A DNA stretch of 64,000 nt from Diphasiastrum complanatum (lineage: Eukaryota; Streptophyta; Lycopodiopsida; Lycopodiales; Lycopodiaceae), in the NCBI GenBank assembly GCA_029204225.1, contig CM055109.1, forward strand, positions 43,277,054 to 43,341,053, read 5' to 3'. The translations under genes were made by a program, and so were the position numbers. Positions within the stretch are counted from its first letter, which is position 1; each line of letters starts with the position of its first letter. Of the stretch, positions 25,218 to 37,175 are shown piece after piece. The notes under the pieces are model-generated. The model saw only the letters and a list, made by a program, of their open reading frames with translations, made no database searches and was not told the DNA's origin.

Positions 25218-25814
25218 ATTAGGCGGCCAAATGTGCAGGTTTTGCCAGATTTAGAAGAGATTTGTGGGCGAGTTTGCTTTTGTAGCATTCCAATCAAGTT
25301 TCTAGCTAAAAATCTTGTTGATTTATGTGTAGAAATTGGATCTTTGTGATCAAAACATCATTTGTATGCATTTCAATTGAAGTAGGGCGAATTCCCTCTG
25401 TACTTATCAGAATAAGGAGACAAAAATTGTTTTGGAAAGAGGGAGATGCAAGATCCAACAAGATCCTATTAGTTTTCCATTCTAGCATATAGTTTTTTGA
25501 TTCAATTTCTTGCTTCTTCATGTCAAAAACTTCAAAATTGATGTAACCCTCTGATTTTCAGTTTGCTGAATGATTCAAGAGTGTATTTCAATCTTAGGAG
25601 TGAGGGAAAAGCAAGTATATTGAGGTTTGGTCTTGGTTTGATCAAGAAATCATAAAACTAGTGGCTAAAATTGAGGAAAAAGTGAGGAAAAGAGAGAAAA
25701 AGTAAGGTTTTAGGTTCCAAATCTTTGTGATTTCTTCTTGTGTTTCATTTGTTGATTCAAGAGAGTGCTTAGTGCATTGGAACAGGTCAAAGATCAGAGA
25801 TCAATCATTGCAAC
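25218..25814 (+). other. Element C leader
   Basis: About 600 bp untranslated leader between PBS and gag, A/T rich with no open frame of interest. It presumably carries packaging and dimerisation signals, which cannot be read from sequence. Confidence 0.5.
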
Positions 25815-28800
25815 ATGGCTACAAATGGAGGCTACATGTTGGAAAGCAATGATAGGCTTACCTCCCTCAACTATTCTACTTGGAAAGTAAGGATGGAGTC
25901 TTTGCTTGAGATGAATGAGTTGATGGATATTGTTGTAGGTGTGGAGGAGAGACCTTTGGCACCTCAAGAACAATTGAGGTATGACAAGAGGGCAAAGAAA
26001 GCCCTTCACATGATCAAGATGAATGTGACAAATGAGCTTATCAAAGAGGTTGGTAAGTGCACATCATCTAGTGAAGCTTGGGAAGCCTTGAAGAAGGTTT
26101 ATGAATCCAAGTCTACTTCTAGAGTGTTGACTTTAAGAAGGCAAATCTTTTCTTGTATGCAAAAGAAGAGTGAGAGTGGACATGCTTTTGTTTTGAGAGT
26201 TAAAGCATTGAATGATGAGTTAGCATGCATTAATGATGGCATAAATAATGAGGAGCTTGTTCAAGTGATTCTCAATGGCTTGTTGGATGATCATGCTAAT
26301 CTTGTTCAAAGTTATGCTATCCAAAAATGTTTACCAAGTGTTGGAGACTTGCAAGAGGTCTTGTTGGCTGAAGAATTCAGGTTGCAAGCAAGAGTGGGAG
26401 CATCTTCTACATCTCAAGGAGGAGAAGAGGAGGCAATGTTCTCTAAAGGCAAGTTCAAGGGCAAAGGTAAAAGCAATTGGTCTAAAGGGCAAGACCAAGG
26501 TGAGCACTCTACTTTTGGCAAAAAGAAGGATAGATCTAAGCTAAAATGTTTCTATTGTGGAGTCAAAGGGCATTTTGCTAGTGATTGTTTCAAGAAAAAG
26601 AGGGATCAAGGGGAAAAGCAAACCAATCTAACTATTGATGAGGGTGGGGATGAGCTTCTTTCAAATGATGCTTTTGTTATGTCATCTTGCTTGTTGGCTA
26701 ATCATGGAGACATTGATCCTTGGTGGATTGATAGTGGAGCCACTTCTCATATGACATATCATAAAGAGTATTTTTCATCTTTAATGGCATTTGATGGTGA
26801 TAGGAAGGTAATCTATACCGCAAATGATGGTGAGTGTGCAATCAAGGGGATTGGCACAATTCCTATTTCACTTTCTACAAATAGGAATATAGAATTGAAA
26901 GATGTTTTGCTCATTCCATCCATTACCAAGAACTTACTTAGTGTAAGCCAAATGCTTGACAAAGGATTCAAAGTTGAGTTTGATGGTGATGCTTGCTTGA
27001 TCAAAAAGGGGTGTAGTATCATTGCAAAAGGGAAAAGGCAAGGGAAATTGTTCAAGCTTGATGCATGTGTTGTTGCTAACCAAGTTGGATGCATGGCAAA
27101 TGAACAAATGTCAATTCAAGAGGTATGGCATAAAAGGATGGGACATCTCAACTACAAGGCCTTGGAGGTAATAGCCAAAAAGGAGGTAGTAAGGGGACTT
27201 CCCAAGTCTCTTACTTGCTTGAATCATGTTTGTGAAGAATGTGCTTTGTCTAAATCACATAGATTGCCATATACTAGATCTATATCTAGATCTAAGATGC
27301 CTTTTTCTCTCTTGCATTCGGATATTCATGGTGTTACTACAATTAGCAATGGAGGTGCTAAGATGTATGTAACTTTCATTGATGATTTTAGTAGATTTTG
27401 TTGGGTTTATCTACTAAAGAGCAAGGATGAGGTGTTTGATGTGTTTGTCAAGTTCAAAGTTGCTATTGAGACTCAATTTACAACCAAAATCAAATGCTTG
27501 AGGAGCGACAATGGTGGTGAATACATTTCTAACAAATTCAAAGCCTTTTGCGATGAGCATGGGATCAAGAGGGAGTACACATGTCCAAGAACACCACAAC
27601 AAAATGGAGTGGCCGAGAGGAAGAATAGAACCTTGTGTGAGAGTGCAAAGGCAATGAGATTGAATGCTAATCTTCCTAAACCTTTTTGGAGTGATGCTTT
27701 GTTGTGTGCAAATTTCCTATGCAATAGATGGCCAAGTGTTGTATTGGAAGGAAAAACCCCTTTTGAAGCTTTGTTTGGTACGAAGCCTAATGTCAAGTTT
27801 CTAAGAACTTTTGGATGCATTTGCTACTTCAACATTACTCTTGATGATAGAACTAAGGAGGATCCATCTTCAAGAAAGGGCATTTTTGTTGGTTATAGTG
27901 AAGTAAGCAAAGCATATAGGATTTATGTTCCTTCAATCAAGAAAGTGTTCACAAGTAGGGATGTCATTTTTGATGAAAGTAACATTCCAAAAGTTGTTTC
28001 AAGTGATGATGGTGTTGTTGCAACTAATGTGCTTGATGACAATGGAGTTGATGACACATTGGATGTGGATGTTGAAGAAGCCTCTTCAAGTCAAATTCCA
28101 AGGAGAACTCCAAGGCATAAAGTGAAACCCTCAAGGCTCACTTATGATGGCAAAGGTAAGCAAGTGGTGGATGGATCCAACTATGCTTTCCTAACTTCTT
28201 TTGATGTACCTTCATGTGTAGATGAAGCAAGGCAAAAAGAGGAATGGATCCAAGCAATGGATCTTGAGTTTGAAGCACTTATGAAGAACAACACATGGAG
28301 ATTGGTGGAGCTTCCAAAGGGCAAAAGTGCAATTGGATGCAAATGGATCTTCAAGGTAAAGACAAATCAAGATGGATCTATCAACAAGTTCAAGGCAAGG
28401 TTGGTGGCTAAAGGTTATGCTCAAGAGCATGGCATTGACTATGAGGAAACCTTTGCACCCGTGGCAAAGATGGTGAGCATAAGAGTAATCATTTCCCTTG
28501 CAACTCTTTATGGATGGGATCTTTGGCAATTAGACATTTCTAATGCTTTCTTGAATGGTGATCTTGAAGAGGAAGTCTACATGGAGCAACCCGAGAGCTA
28601 TGTTTCTCATAGCAAGCCTAATCATGTGTGTTTTCTACAAAAAAGTTTGTATGGTCTTAAGCAAGCACCAAGGAGTTGGTATGCTAGGCTTAACTCTTTT
28701 CTACTTTCTCAAAACTTCACTATGAGTGAGTATGATCATTCACTTTACTTTAGAATTAGTGCTAATGATGTTACAATCCTTCTAATTTATGTGGATGACA

Positions 28801-29762
28801 TTATTTTAAGTGGAGGGAACAAGGAAGATATAGAAGATATCAAGAAAGCACTAAAAAAGGAATTTGAAGTGCATGATCTTGGTCTTTTGAGCTATATCTT
28901 AGGAATAGAAGTAATTAGAACTTCTCAAATCACTTTTATTTCACAAGAGAAGTATGCTATTTCTATTCTCAATAGATTTCATATGGTAGATGCAAATCCT
29001 ATTGATACACCTATGGAATCACATGTAAAGCTAACTATAAGAGGTAATGAAAGATCCTTCGAGGACATTACTCTCTATAGGAAGCTAATAGGTTCTCTTA
29101 TATATCTAACCATCACAAGACCTGATTTATCTTATTGTGTTGGTAGATTAAGCCAATTCATGCAAGATCCTAGCATAGAACATTGGAAACTAGGAAAGAG
29201 GATCTTGAGATACATCTCGGGAACAAAAGATTTTGGCATTATTTATAGAGGCTCATCACCTAACTTATTTGGTTTTTCAGATTCAGATTTTGCAGGAGAC
29301 CTTATGGATAGAAAATCCATAAATGCACATGCTATTTTCATAGGTGATGGAGCTATCTCATGGATGTCGAAGAAACAAGCAACTATATCACTTTCTTCTA
29401 GTGAGGCCGAGTACAAAGCTTTGACATCATGCACAAGGAGATGGTGTGGATCAAGAGGATGATTATGGAGCTTCATTTGCTGGATTTTTTAGAGAGTCCA
29501 ATCATCTTTTGTGACAACCTTTCAGCCCAAAGTCTAGCAAGCAATCCGGTTTTCCATGCAAGGAGCAAACATATCGAGGTGGCTTACCATTTTGTGAGAG
29601 AACAAGTGTTGGCAAAAGAGATCAAGCTTGAACATGTCCCATCAAAGGAATGTGTGGCTGATATCTTTACCAAAGCATTGGGAAAGGACTTATTTTTCAA
29701 GCATAGAACAAGTCTTGGTGTACTTTCTAAATCTATGCTAAAACTAGTTGAAGAGGGAGTGT
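25815..29762 (+). CDS. Element C copia gag-pol polyprotein, one frameshift
   Basis: ATG at 25815 heads 1215 open codons to 29462; the frame continues at 29429-29764. Order: UBN2 gag (residues 1-200), CCHC knuckle CFYCGVKGHFASDC (about 245), protease DSGATSHM (about 310), GAG-pre-integrase HKRMGHLNYKAL, integrase with LHSDIHG, SDNGGEYIS and NGVAERKN (Asp, Asp, Glu all present), RT with WQLDISNAFLNG and YVDDIILSGGN, RNase H with SSSEAEYKAL. Near 29440 one A seems lost from a short A run, shifting the frame within RNase H and removing the native C-terminus. The final stop overlaps the first bases of the 3' LTR. All steps up to RNase H could work, and complementation by an element such as D is plausible. 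Confidence 0.95.
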
Positions 29763-30412
29763 GAAAAATTGTCAACTAGTAGTATTTTCCTAACTTGAGA
29801 TTTTGTAGGCCTATGGCCAAATAAAAGTTAGAGATAGGTTCATACATGTATGTAGAGGCCCAAAGTATGTGTACACTACTTTTGAGGTCACATTAATTAG
29901 AGGAGGTCGAGTGTGGAGCTCTTCTATTGGCTCATAATTTGGTGCATTCCTATTTGACCAAATTTCTAGGTATATGGGTGAATCCTATTGGACCCCAATT
30001 TTAGCCTATCATAAGACAAGTGGCCAAGAGGCACTATGGCTGCTATAAATAGCCATCTCCACGAGTATGTACACATCTCATTTTCATTCTATTGAATGAA
30101 TGTTATGCTCTTTGAAGATCCATCTTCTTCTCTCTCACTTTTTTGTTCATATCTTGCATTCTAGCCACTAGAATTGTGATTTCTTTGTTGCTATGGCTTC
30201 ACACGTGTGAAATGCAGGTTGTAGGCTCTGAAGTACGGACAGGGACAGCAAGTTTCTGTTTGTGGAAGCTTATGATCAGATTTTGATGTTTAGTTGATGT
30301 TTAGTATGCTTAACTTCACAATTTCTATCATTTTTTCAATCTAGATGTGCATAACTTCCATGGCCAAGATCTTTATGAAACTTTAGCATCTTTTGGATCT
30401 GAGTTTTTCACA
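29760..30412 (+). repeat. Element C 3' LTR
   Basis: Same 653 bp as 24553-25205 with no difference seen by eye. The palindrome copy is at 30198-30211. Confidence 0.95.
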
Positions 30413-30417
30413 TATTG

Positions 30418-31062
30418 TACATTTTGTCAATATTGTTTGTTGGTTACTTCAATGGCCAAAGTGCCACTTGTACATACACACCTAAAGTAGGTTACCACGA
30501 GTCAAGAGGAGTGGTTGTGTCTATTTGGTAGTGATTTCTACTTTGTAGGATCTAGACCATGATTTATGATGAGATTTGTACCTACCATGCACCTACCAAG
30601 CATGACTCTTGGATCTAGGCTAGGGTTTTCACATTAGGGCAAGAAAGTGGAGTCTACTTCCTTATTACATGCTGGATTTTCACCTAACTTTGCAAAGGAA
30701 GTGTGTTTTACTATGTATTCCCATTCTCCATAGTGAGAAGATAGAAACTTTTTGGAGCCTCAAGGAGAAACTCGAGTTTCCTCTCATTGTATGGTGATTA
30801 CTCTATTTTTCCAATGAAACCCAGCTTTGGCACTTTGTAAACACTGTCTATAGGCCGTACTACAGCCTTATTTCCACATGTGTGGAGTTGGATTATACTA
30901 ATTGATCAATGCTTTGATTGTCTCTACTTGTTTCCTATCAAGCTGCTAAACTAGATCTTGTTTTCTGATGACTAGTTTCTGATAGATTGTTTAACAAGCA
31001 TAAAATCACCTTGTGGATCATTCAAAGATCCATTTATGGCCCTTAGTACTGTACTTTTCACA
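30418..31062 (+). repeat. Element B 3' LTR, right piece
   Basis: Continues the element B LTR from base 47 to its end after the second TATTG. Its palindrome has decayed to CCACATGTGTGG, a C-to-T change typical of methylated cytosine decay. Confidence 0.95.
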
Positions 31063-31067
31063 CTCGT

Positions 31068-31399
31068 TGGAGGATGCCATTCGGATCGCATGTGTGTACG
31101 ATCAGACAGTGGTAGCTTCTAGGAAACGGGGGCAAGAGAAAAGCTCGACAAATTTTCGACCACGAAAAAAGTAAAAAAAAAAATTGATGAACTTGAGAGT
31201 ATGGCTTATCAGAGGCCCAAATTAGTGAAGAAATCAAAGAAAAATTATGGCCATCAGTCAGAGATGCCTTCAAACAGGGACTGTGTTTCAATTGTGGCAA
31301 GGTGGGCCATTTGGCTAAAGAGTGTCCGTTGAAGAACAAGTCCTCATCTAATCTTATGACAATTGATTTGCCAGCAGGTAAAATGGAAATTGATGTTTT
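31068..31399 (+). pseudogene. Gypsy gag C-terminal part with zinc knuckle
   Basis: Resumes the gypsy gag right after the CTCGT duplication (LEDAIRIACVYDQTV). A basic region with a poly-A run and a frame change follows, then a CCHC knuckle CFNCGKVGHLAKEC at about 31282-31326, then the start of the protease region (MTIDLPAGKMEIDVF). It ends at the GTTTT target (31395-31399) of element D and continues at 37836. Confidence 0.8.
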
Positions 31400-32054
31400 T
31401 CTGAAAAATACAGATCCTAAGTGGATCTAAACTCCAAGATCATTGGCTTGAATGCTTGCACTCCAAACTACATAAGCTAGGAATTGGCAACACATTCTAT
31501 GCTACCTAGAATGCAAAGAACTTGATCAAAAAGCATTTACCACAAATGGAAACTTCCATAAACATCAAGTGCGGCCCAAAATAGCATTATACAGTCCATA
31601 ATACATCAGCCTACCACTTTTGGAAAGCACCTAAGATCATACACAATAGCTTGAAGACAATACACACAACAATGCTCTCAATGGAGGAAGAAACAATGAC
31701 AATGATCTATTGATCTCAATGAAGCATACAAAAGGTTTCTCCAACCTGTTCTCCACGACTTCCCTACTATTTATGGATGAGGAAGATGACTCTCTCTCCT
31801 CTCTCTAGAAGGTACTTGACCCTAGATATTCCCTATATAGGAAAAATAGCTAAAAATGGCTTATATGACCAAAATACATCAAAATGGTCTCATTTTGAAG
31901 GGTATGAAGTTTGACACTTCATCATACTGAAAAAATACAGTAAATAAAAACATTGTGGCCTGGTTCACACGTGTGAAACTCCAGAACCAAAACTATTTAC
32001 AATTTTAGCCAATTTAGGCCTCAAACTAGCTAGGAAATGTTGACAATTTTCACA
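31400..32054 (-). repeat. Element D 3' LTR
   Basis: Ends with TTTTCACA at 32054. It holds the palindrome TTCACACGTGTGAA at 31964-31977. The adjacent CTCCCTCTTC (32055-32064) is the complement of the purine-rich plus-strand primer. Confidence 0.95.
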
Positions 32055-35000
32055 CTCCCTCTTCAACATTGGATGCTAGTTTCAACATAGTCTTTGAGCA
32101 CATTCCAAGATTAGATCTATGCATTAAATATAGGTCCTTTCCCAATGGTTTGGTGAAGATATCAGCCACACACTCCTTTGAAGAGACATGTTGAAGCTCC
32201 ACCTCTTTGGCAATGACTTGATCTCTCACAAAATGGTGAGCAATCTCAATGTGCTTGCTCCTTGCATGAAAAACAGGATTGCTTGCCAAGCTTTGGGCTG
32301 AAAGGTTATCACAAAGTATGATTGGAGTCTTCTCTGGTTCCAGCAAGTGAAGATCCAATAACATCCTCTTGATCCAAAGAATCTCCTTGGTGCATGTTGT
32401 TAATGCCTTGTACTCGGCTTCGGTGGAAGATAGAGAGATAGTTGGTTGCTTCTTTGATAGCCATGAGACCACTCCATCTCCAAGATAGATTGCAAAGGCA
32501 CTTGTTGACTTCCTATCCATTTTATCACCTACAAAATCTGAATCTGAAAATCCACAAAGGTTAGGTGTAGTACCTCCATACAAGATGCCAAAATCTCTAG
32601 ATCCCGAGATGTATCTAAGTACTCTCTTTCCTAGCTTCCAATGAGCCTCACTAGGATCTTGCATAAATTGACTTAGTTTACCAACCACAAAGCTTAGATC
32701 AGGTCTTGTGATGGTTAACCATATAAGAGATCCTATTAGCTTTCTATAGAGAGTAATGTCCTTGAAGGATCTTTCATTACTTCTTGTAGTTAGCTTTACA
32801 TTTGATTCCATAGGAGTAGAAACAACTTTACAATCTTCCATATGAAACCTTTTTAGAATAGAGTTAACATACTTTTCTTGACATATGAATGTAGATTTAG
32901 AAGTTCTAATAATCTCTATTCCTAAGATATAATGAAGTTTACCAAGATCTTGAATTTCAAACTCTCTTTTGAGTGCCATCTTGATTTCATCTATATCTAG
33001 ATTGTTACCACCACTTAAGATAATGTCATCAACATAGATCAAAAGTAAAGTGATATCATTTTCATTCAATCTAAAGTAGAGAGAATGATCATACTCACTC
33101 ATAACAAAGTTTTGAGAAAGTAAGAAGGAATTGAGCTTAGCATACCAACTCCTTGGTGCTTGCTTTAGCCCATACAAACTCTTTTGGAGATAGCACACAT
33201 GATTAGGCTCATCATGTGAAACATAGCCCTCGGGTTGCTCCATGTAAATATCTTCTTCAAGATCACCATTCAAGAAGGCATTAGTAACATCCATTTGCCA
33301 CATATCCCAATCATAAAGAGTTGCAAGAGAGATTAGGATTCGAATAGTTACCATCTTTGCCACGGGTGCAAAGGTCTCATCATAGTCAATACCATATTCT
33401 TGAGCATACCCCTTTGCCACCAACCTTGCCTTGTACTTGTTGATTGATCCATCTTGATTTGTCTTGATCTTGAAGATCCACTTACAACCAATTGCCTTCT
33501 TTTCCTTTGGAAGCTTTACCAACCTCCATGTGTTGCTTTTGATGAGTGCTTGATGCTCATGATCCATGGCTTGGATCCATTCCTTCTTTTGAATTGCTTC
33601 ACCTACACAAGTTGGTTCATCAAAAGAGGTAAGAAAAGCAAAGTTAGAGTTGTCCACCACTTGCTTTCCTTTTTCATCATAGGTTAGCCTTGATGGCTTA
33701 GCCCTTTGCCTTTGAGTCTTCCTTGAAGTTTGCTTTGGAGTGGCATCTCCATCTTCATCCAAGACATCTTGCACATCATGATGATTAGTAGGCACATCAA
33801 CATCAACATCAACAACATTGGAAACATTCTCTTCATGAAAGATGACATCCCTACTTATGACAACTTTCTTTGTAGAAGGAATGTACACTTTGTAAGCCTT
33901 GCTTACTTCACTATAGCCAACAAACACACCCTTCTTTGATGAAGGATCTTCTTTAGTTCTATCATCAAGTGTGATATTGACAAAACATGTACATCCAAAG
34001 ATCCTACAATGCTTGACACTCGGCCTTCTACCATAAAGAACCTCATGAGGAGTTTTACCATCCAAGGAAGCACTTGTCCATCTATTACATAGATAGTTAG
34101 CACATGCTAAAGCTTCCCCCCAAAAAGACTTAGCAAGATTAGCATGTAGTCTCATTGCCTTGGCACATTCACAAAGGGTTCTATTCTTCCTCTCGGCCAC
34201 TCCATTCTGTTGTGGAGTCCTAGGACTAGACATCTCCCTCTTAATCCCATGTGCTATACAAAAGTCTTTGAACCTATTTGAGGTGTATTCCCCTCCATTA
34301 TCAGATCTTAAGCATTTGATCTTTGTATTGAATTGGTTTTCCATTTCATTCTTGAACTTGACAAATGCAGCAAACACTTCATCCTTACTTTTAAGAAGAT
34401 AGATCCAAGTATACCTACTAAAGTCATCAATGAAAGTTGCATACATCTTTGCCCCACCATTGCTAGTTGTACTAGAAGAATGAATATCAGAATGCACAAG
34501 TTGAAAAGCTTCTTTAGATCTAGAAGTAGATCTAGAATAAGCAAGTCTATGAGATTTGGACAAGGCACAATGTTCACAAACACTATTGTTTGCAACAAGA
34601 CTTTTAGGGAGACCAAGAACAAGCTCTTTCTTTGCCATTACCTCCAAAGATTTGAAGTTGGGATGGCCCAACCTCTTGTGCCAAACTTCTTGGTTTGTCA
34701 ATTGCTCCCTAGCCATACATCCTTCATGATTAGAGATCACACATGCATCAAGCTTGAAAAGTTTACCATGCCTCCTACCTTGAGCAATCAAGGATCCACA
34801 TTTACTTATCAAACATGCATCTCCAATGAACTCCACATCAAGTCCTTTGTCAATCATTTGACTTACACTAAGCATATTCTTAGTGATTGAAGGAATGTAC
34901 AAAACATTTTCAAGATTTGCTTTCCTATTTGTTGAAAGGGAAATAGGAATAGTGCCTATGCCTTTGATGTCACATTGACCATCATTTGCAGTGTAGATGA

Positions 35001-36003
35001 TGTTACCTTCTCCCTCATAAGTCAATAAGGATGTAAAGTATTGCTTATGTCTTGTCATGTGAGATGAGGCTCCACTATCAATCCACCAAGGATCATTATC
35101 ATCTATGTTGGCTAACAAACTTGAAGTCATAACAAGTGATTCACATGTGTTATGTTCTTCCTCATCTATTGTAAGATTTCCTTGCCTCTCTCCTTGCTCT
35201 CTTTTCTTCTTATAACATTCATTTGCAAAATGACCTTTTATCCCACAATAAAAGCACTTGAACTTTGACTTATTGTTCTTAGTAGAAGAGGAAGAGGAAG
35301 AGTGATCATCATGATCAAAGTTACCACCTTTGGACCATTTCCCTTTGCCTTTACCTTTGCCCTTGAATTTGCCTTTTGTGAAGAAAGCCTCTTCACCTCC
35401 ACCTTGCAAGGATGCACCATCAAGCTTTGATTGCAACCTATGTTCTTCAGCCAATAAGATTTCTTGCAAGTCAACCACACTTGGCAAGACTCTTTGAATG
35501 GCAAAACTTTGCACAAGGTTAGCATGTTCATTTAGCAAACCATTCAACATAACTTGGACTATTTCACCATCTTTTATGTTCTCATCAATGCATGCTAAAT
35601 CATCACTTAGGGACTTAACTCTCAAGATAAATGCATGAGCACTTTCACCCTCTCTTTGCCTACTAGAAAATATTTGTCTCCTTAGGGTCAATACCCTAGA
35701 TGTGGACTTTGATTCAAAGAGCTTCTTTAAGGCATTCCATGCCTCACTTGCACTTTGACACTTTCCAACTTCCTTGAGAAGTTCATTTGTAACATTCATT
35801 TTAATGATATGAAGAGCCCTTTTGGCCTTCTTATCAAACCTTTGTTGCTCTTGAAGTGTGAGAGGTCTCTCTTCAATTTCTGCAACTATGTCCATGAGTT
35901 CATTCAACTCAAGTAAGGACTCCATACTCACTTTCCAAGTAGAGTAGTTTGATGAACTCAACCTTTCACTAGACTCTAGCATGATCCCACCATTGGAAGC
36001 CAT
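32050..36003 (-). CDS. Element D copia gag-pol polyprotein, full length
   Basis: 1317 codons without interruption from ATG at 36003; the stop overlaps the 3' LTR. Order: UBN2 gag (1-200), Lys/Gly-rich linker, CCHC knuckle CFYCGIKGHFANEC (about 250), protease DSGASSHM (about 310), GAG-pre-integrase HKRLGHPNFKSL, integrase with VHSDIHS, SDNGGEYTS and NGVAERKN (catalytic Asp, Asp, Glu), RT with WQMDVTNAFLNG and YVDDIILSGGN, RNase H with SSTEAEYKAL and the C-terminal ADIFTKPLGKDL. This supplies capsid, protease, integrase, reverse transcriptase and RNase H in one frame, usual for Ty1/copia. Sister family to element C. Transcription should start in the LTR at 37176-37830. Confidence 0.97.
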   Translation of the reverse strand: MASNGGIMLESSERLSSSNYSTWKVSMESLLELNELMDIVAEIEERPLTLQEQQRFDKKAKRALHIIKMNVTNELLKEVGKCQSASEAWNALKKLFESKSTSRVLTLRRQIFSSRQREGESAHAFILRVKSLSDDLACIDENIKDGEIVQVMLNGLLNEHANLVQSFAIQRVLPSVVDLQEILLAEEHRLQSKLDGASLQGGGEEAFFTKGKFKGKGKGKGKWSKGGNFDHDDHSSSSSSTKNNKSKFKCFYCGIKGHFANECYKKKREQGERQGNLTIDEEEHNTCESLVMTSSLLANIDDNDPWWIDSGASSHMTRHKQYFTSLLTYEGEGNIIYTANDGQCDIKGIGTIPISLSTNRKANLENVLYIPSITKNMLSVSQMIDKGLDVEFIGDACLISKCGSLIAQGRRHGKLFKLDACVISNHEGCMAREQLTNQEVWHKRLGHPNFKSLEVMAKKELVLGLPKSLVANNSVCEHCALSKSHRLAYSRSTSRSKEAFQLVHSDIHSSSTTSNGGAKMYATFIDDFSRYTWIYLLKSKDEVFAAFVKFKNEMENQFNTKIKCLRSDNGGEYTSNRFKDFCIAHGIKREMSSPRTPQQNGVAERKNRTLCECAKAMRLHANLAKSFWGEALACANYLCNRWTSASLDGKTPHEVLYGRRPSVKHCRIFGCTCFVNITLDDRTKEDPSSKKGVFVGYSEVSKAYKVYIPSTKKVVISRDVIFHEENVSNVVDVDVDVPTNHHDVQDVLDEDGDATPKQTSRKTQRQRAKPSRLTYDEKGKQVVDNSNFAFLTSFDEPTCVGEAIQKKEWIQAMDHEHQALIKSNTWRLVKLPKEKKAIGCKWIFKIKTNQDGSINKYKARLVAKGYAQEYGIDYDETFAPVAKMVTIRILISLATLYDWDMWQMDVTNAFLNGDLEEDIYMEQPEGYVSHDEPNHVCYLQKSLYGLKQAPRSWYAKLNSFLLSQNFVMSEYDHSLYFRLNENDITLLLIYVDDIILSGGNNLDIDEIKMALKREFEIQDLGKLHYILGIEIIRTSKSTFICQEKYVNSILKRFHMEDCKVVSTPMESNVKLTTRSNERSFKDITLYRKLIGSLIWLTITRPDLSFVVGKLSQFMQDPSEAHWKLGKRVLRYISGSRDFGILYGGTTPNLCGFSDSDFVGDKMDRKSTSAFAIYLGDGVVSWLSKKQPTISLSSTEAEYKALTTCTKEILWIKRMLLDLHLLEPEKTPIILCDNLSAQSLASNPVFHARSKHIEIAHHFVRDQVIAKEVELQHVSSKECVADIFTKPLGKDLYLMHRSNLGMCSKTMLKLASNVEEGV

Positions 36004-37163
36004 GATTCTAATGTTTCTTCAACTTTTAGGTTCTGTCCTAAAGCACTTAGCACTCACTTTTCTCTCAACAAATGATAGATAAAGAGATCTATGAAGATTT
36101 AGGACCCTAAAACACTTCTATCTTGAACCTAGATGGTTTCCAAGCATAGAAAGGAAGATTGAAACACATGCAACACTTTGCACACACTAAGAATGGATTA
36201 CAAAATCAAACCAACCTGAACACACTCTTGCTTAAGCTCTCAAACTTTCCAGCAAGTGACCAAATCAAGTTATGGTGTGAAGAGTTACTTGCATTCTTAG
36301 AAAATACCCAAAACTAGGATGCCAAGATTACCTAGTAATGAACAAACTTGATCAACATATGATCAACACACTAAGATATTGATTCAACCTGTAAAACCAC
36401 ATGTAAACCACACTTCTAAAAGTTTATAAACTCCATCAAGTGATAAATACAAGATTTAGAGGTGAATGAATGATCACACTTAGTGAATCACAAGACTAGC
36501 TTCACTATCTTGTCAAATCTTGGTGTTTAGATGTAGATCTAAGATCACTTCACATGAGAATGTTCCTCAACCTGTTAAGAACCTGAAAACACACTTGCAT
36601 AATGGTTAACACCTTCCAGCAAATGCTCCAATCAAATTACATAAGGAGAGTTACTTACATGCTCAACAAAGTACACCAAAATTTATGCCAAAATTGATGA
36701 CAATCTTTACAATATGCTCTTCACAATGGAGCTTACAATATGTTCACCCAAAAAAGGGGATCTTTCATCCAAATGGGAGCTTTGCTCAGCCTTTAGGAGA
36801 ATTACAACTCACTCAAAAGAGCATTTGTCATCCACTTAAGGAGAAGTTTCATCCACTTAAGGAGAGTGTTCATCCAAGAATGGAGATTGTCAACAATAGG
36901 ATTGAAAAGAACATTGTTAGTATTGAATATGCACAAGCCTCACAATCACAAATGATTAGGTGTTATGATCTGATCCAAAATAGTTTCTTTTCAGCCTCTG
37001 ATCTTCAATAGACCTGAAATATGCTTTTGATCCACAAGTTCAACTCACAAAACAAAGGTTAGTAAGATTTGATCAACAAAGCAATGCAAAATCATGCTAG
37101 AACTTGATCAAACATCCAAATATCACCAAAAATGGAATACTTACTGTAAATAGAAGCCAACCA
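36004..37163 (-). other. Element D leader
   Basis: About 1.16 kb of untranslated leader between PBS and gag, long for a copia element. Around 36830-36880 a short motif with CATCCACTTAAGGAG is repeated. No gene is supported; the plus-strand ORF at 36685-37011 lacks family features. Confidence 0.5.
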
Positions 37164-37175
37164 GCTCTGATACCA
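37164..37175 (-). other. Element D primer-binding site
   Basis: The reverse complement of the bases just left of the 5' LTR reads TGGTATCAGAGC, initiator-tRNA-Met type. Confidence 0.93.

Larger units (their letters stand above)
24553..30412 (+). mobile_element. Copia element C, nearly intact
   Basis: LTRs 24553-25205 and 29760-30412 (653 bp each) look identical base for base. Target duplication TATTG at 24548-24552 and 30413-30417. PBS 25206-25217, gag-pol 25815-29762, and purine-rich tract GAAGAGGGAG before the 3' LTR. The only coding defect I see is one frameshift near 29440. A very recent insertion into the 3' LTR of element B. Confidence 0.97.
19224..31062 (+). mobile_element. Copia element B, carrying element C in its 3' LTR
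   Basis: The 5' LTR is 19224-19914. The 3' LTR is split into 24507-24552 and 30418-31062, and both sum to 691 bp once element C and one target copy are removed. PBS 19915-19931, gag-pol 20548-24506, and a purine-rich tract (GAGGAGGAG) just before 24507. Flanked by CTCGT on both sides. The two LTRs differ at several positions (for example around 19700-19735 versus 30850-30885), and the coding region has at least five stops and one frameshift, so it is older than C. Confidence 0.95.

Noticed and set aside
34333-34890. 185-codon plus-strand frame over element D integrase
   Set aside because: Shadow of the minus-strand gag-pol, which has the recognisable motifs.
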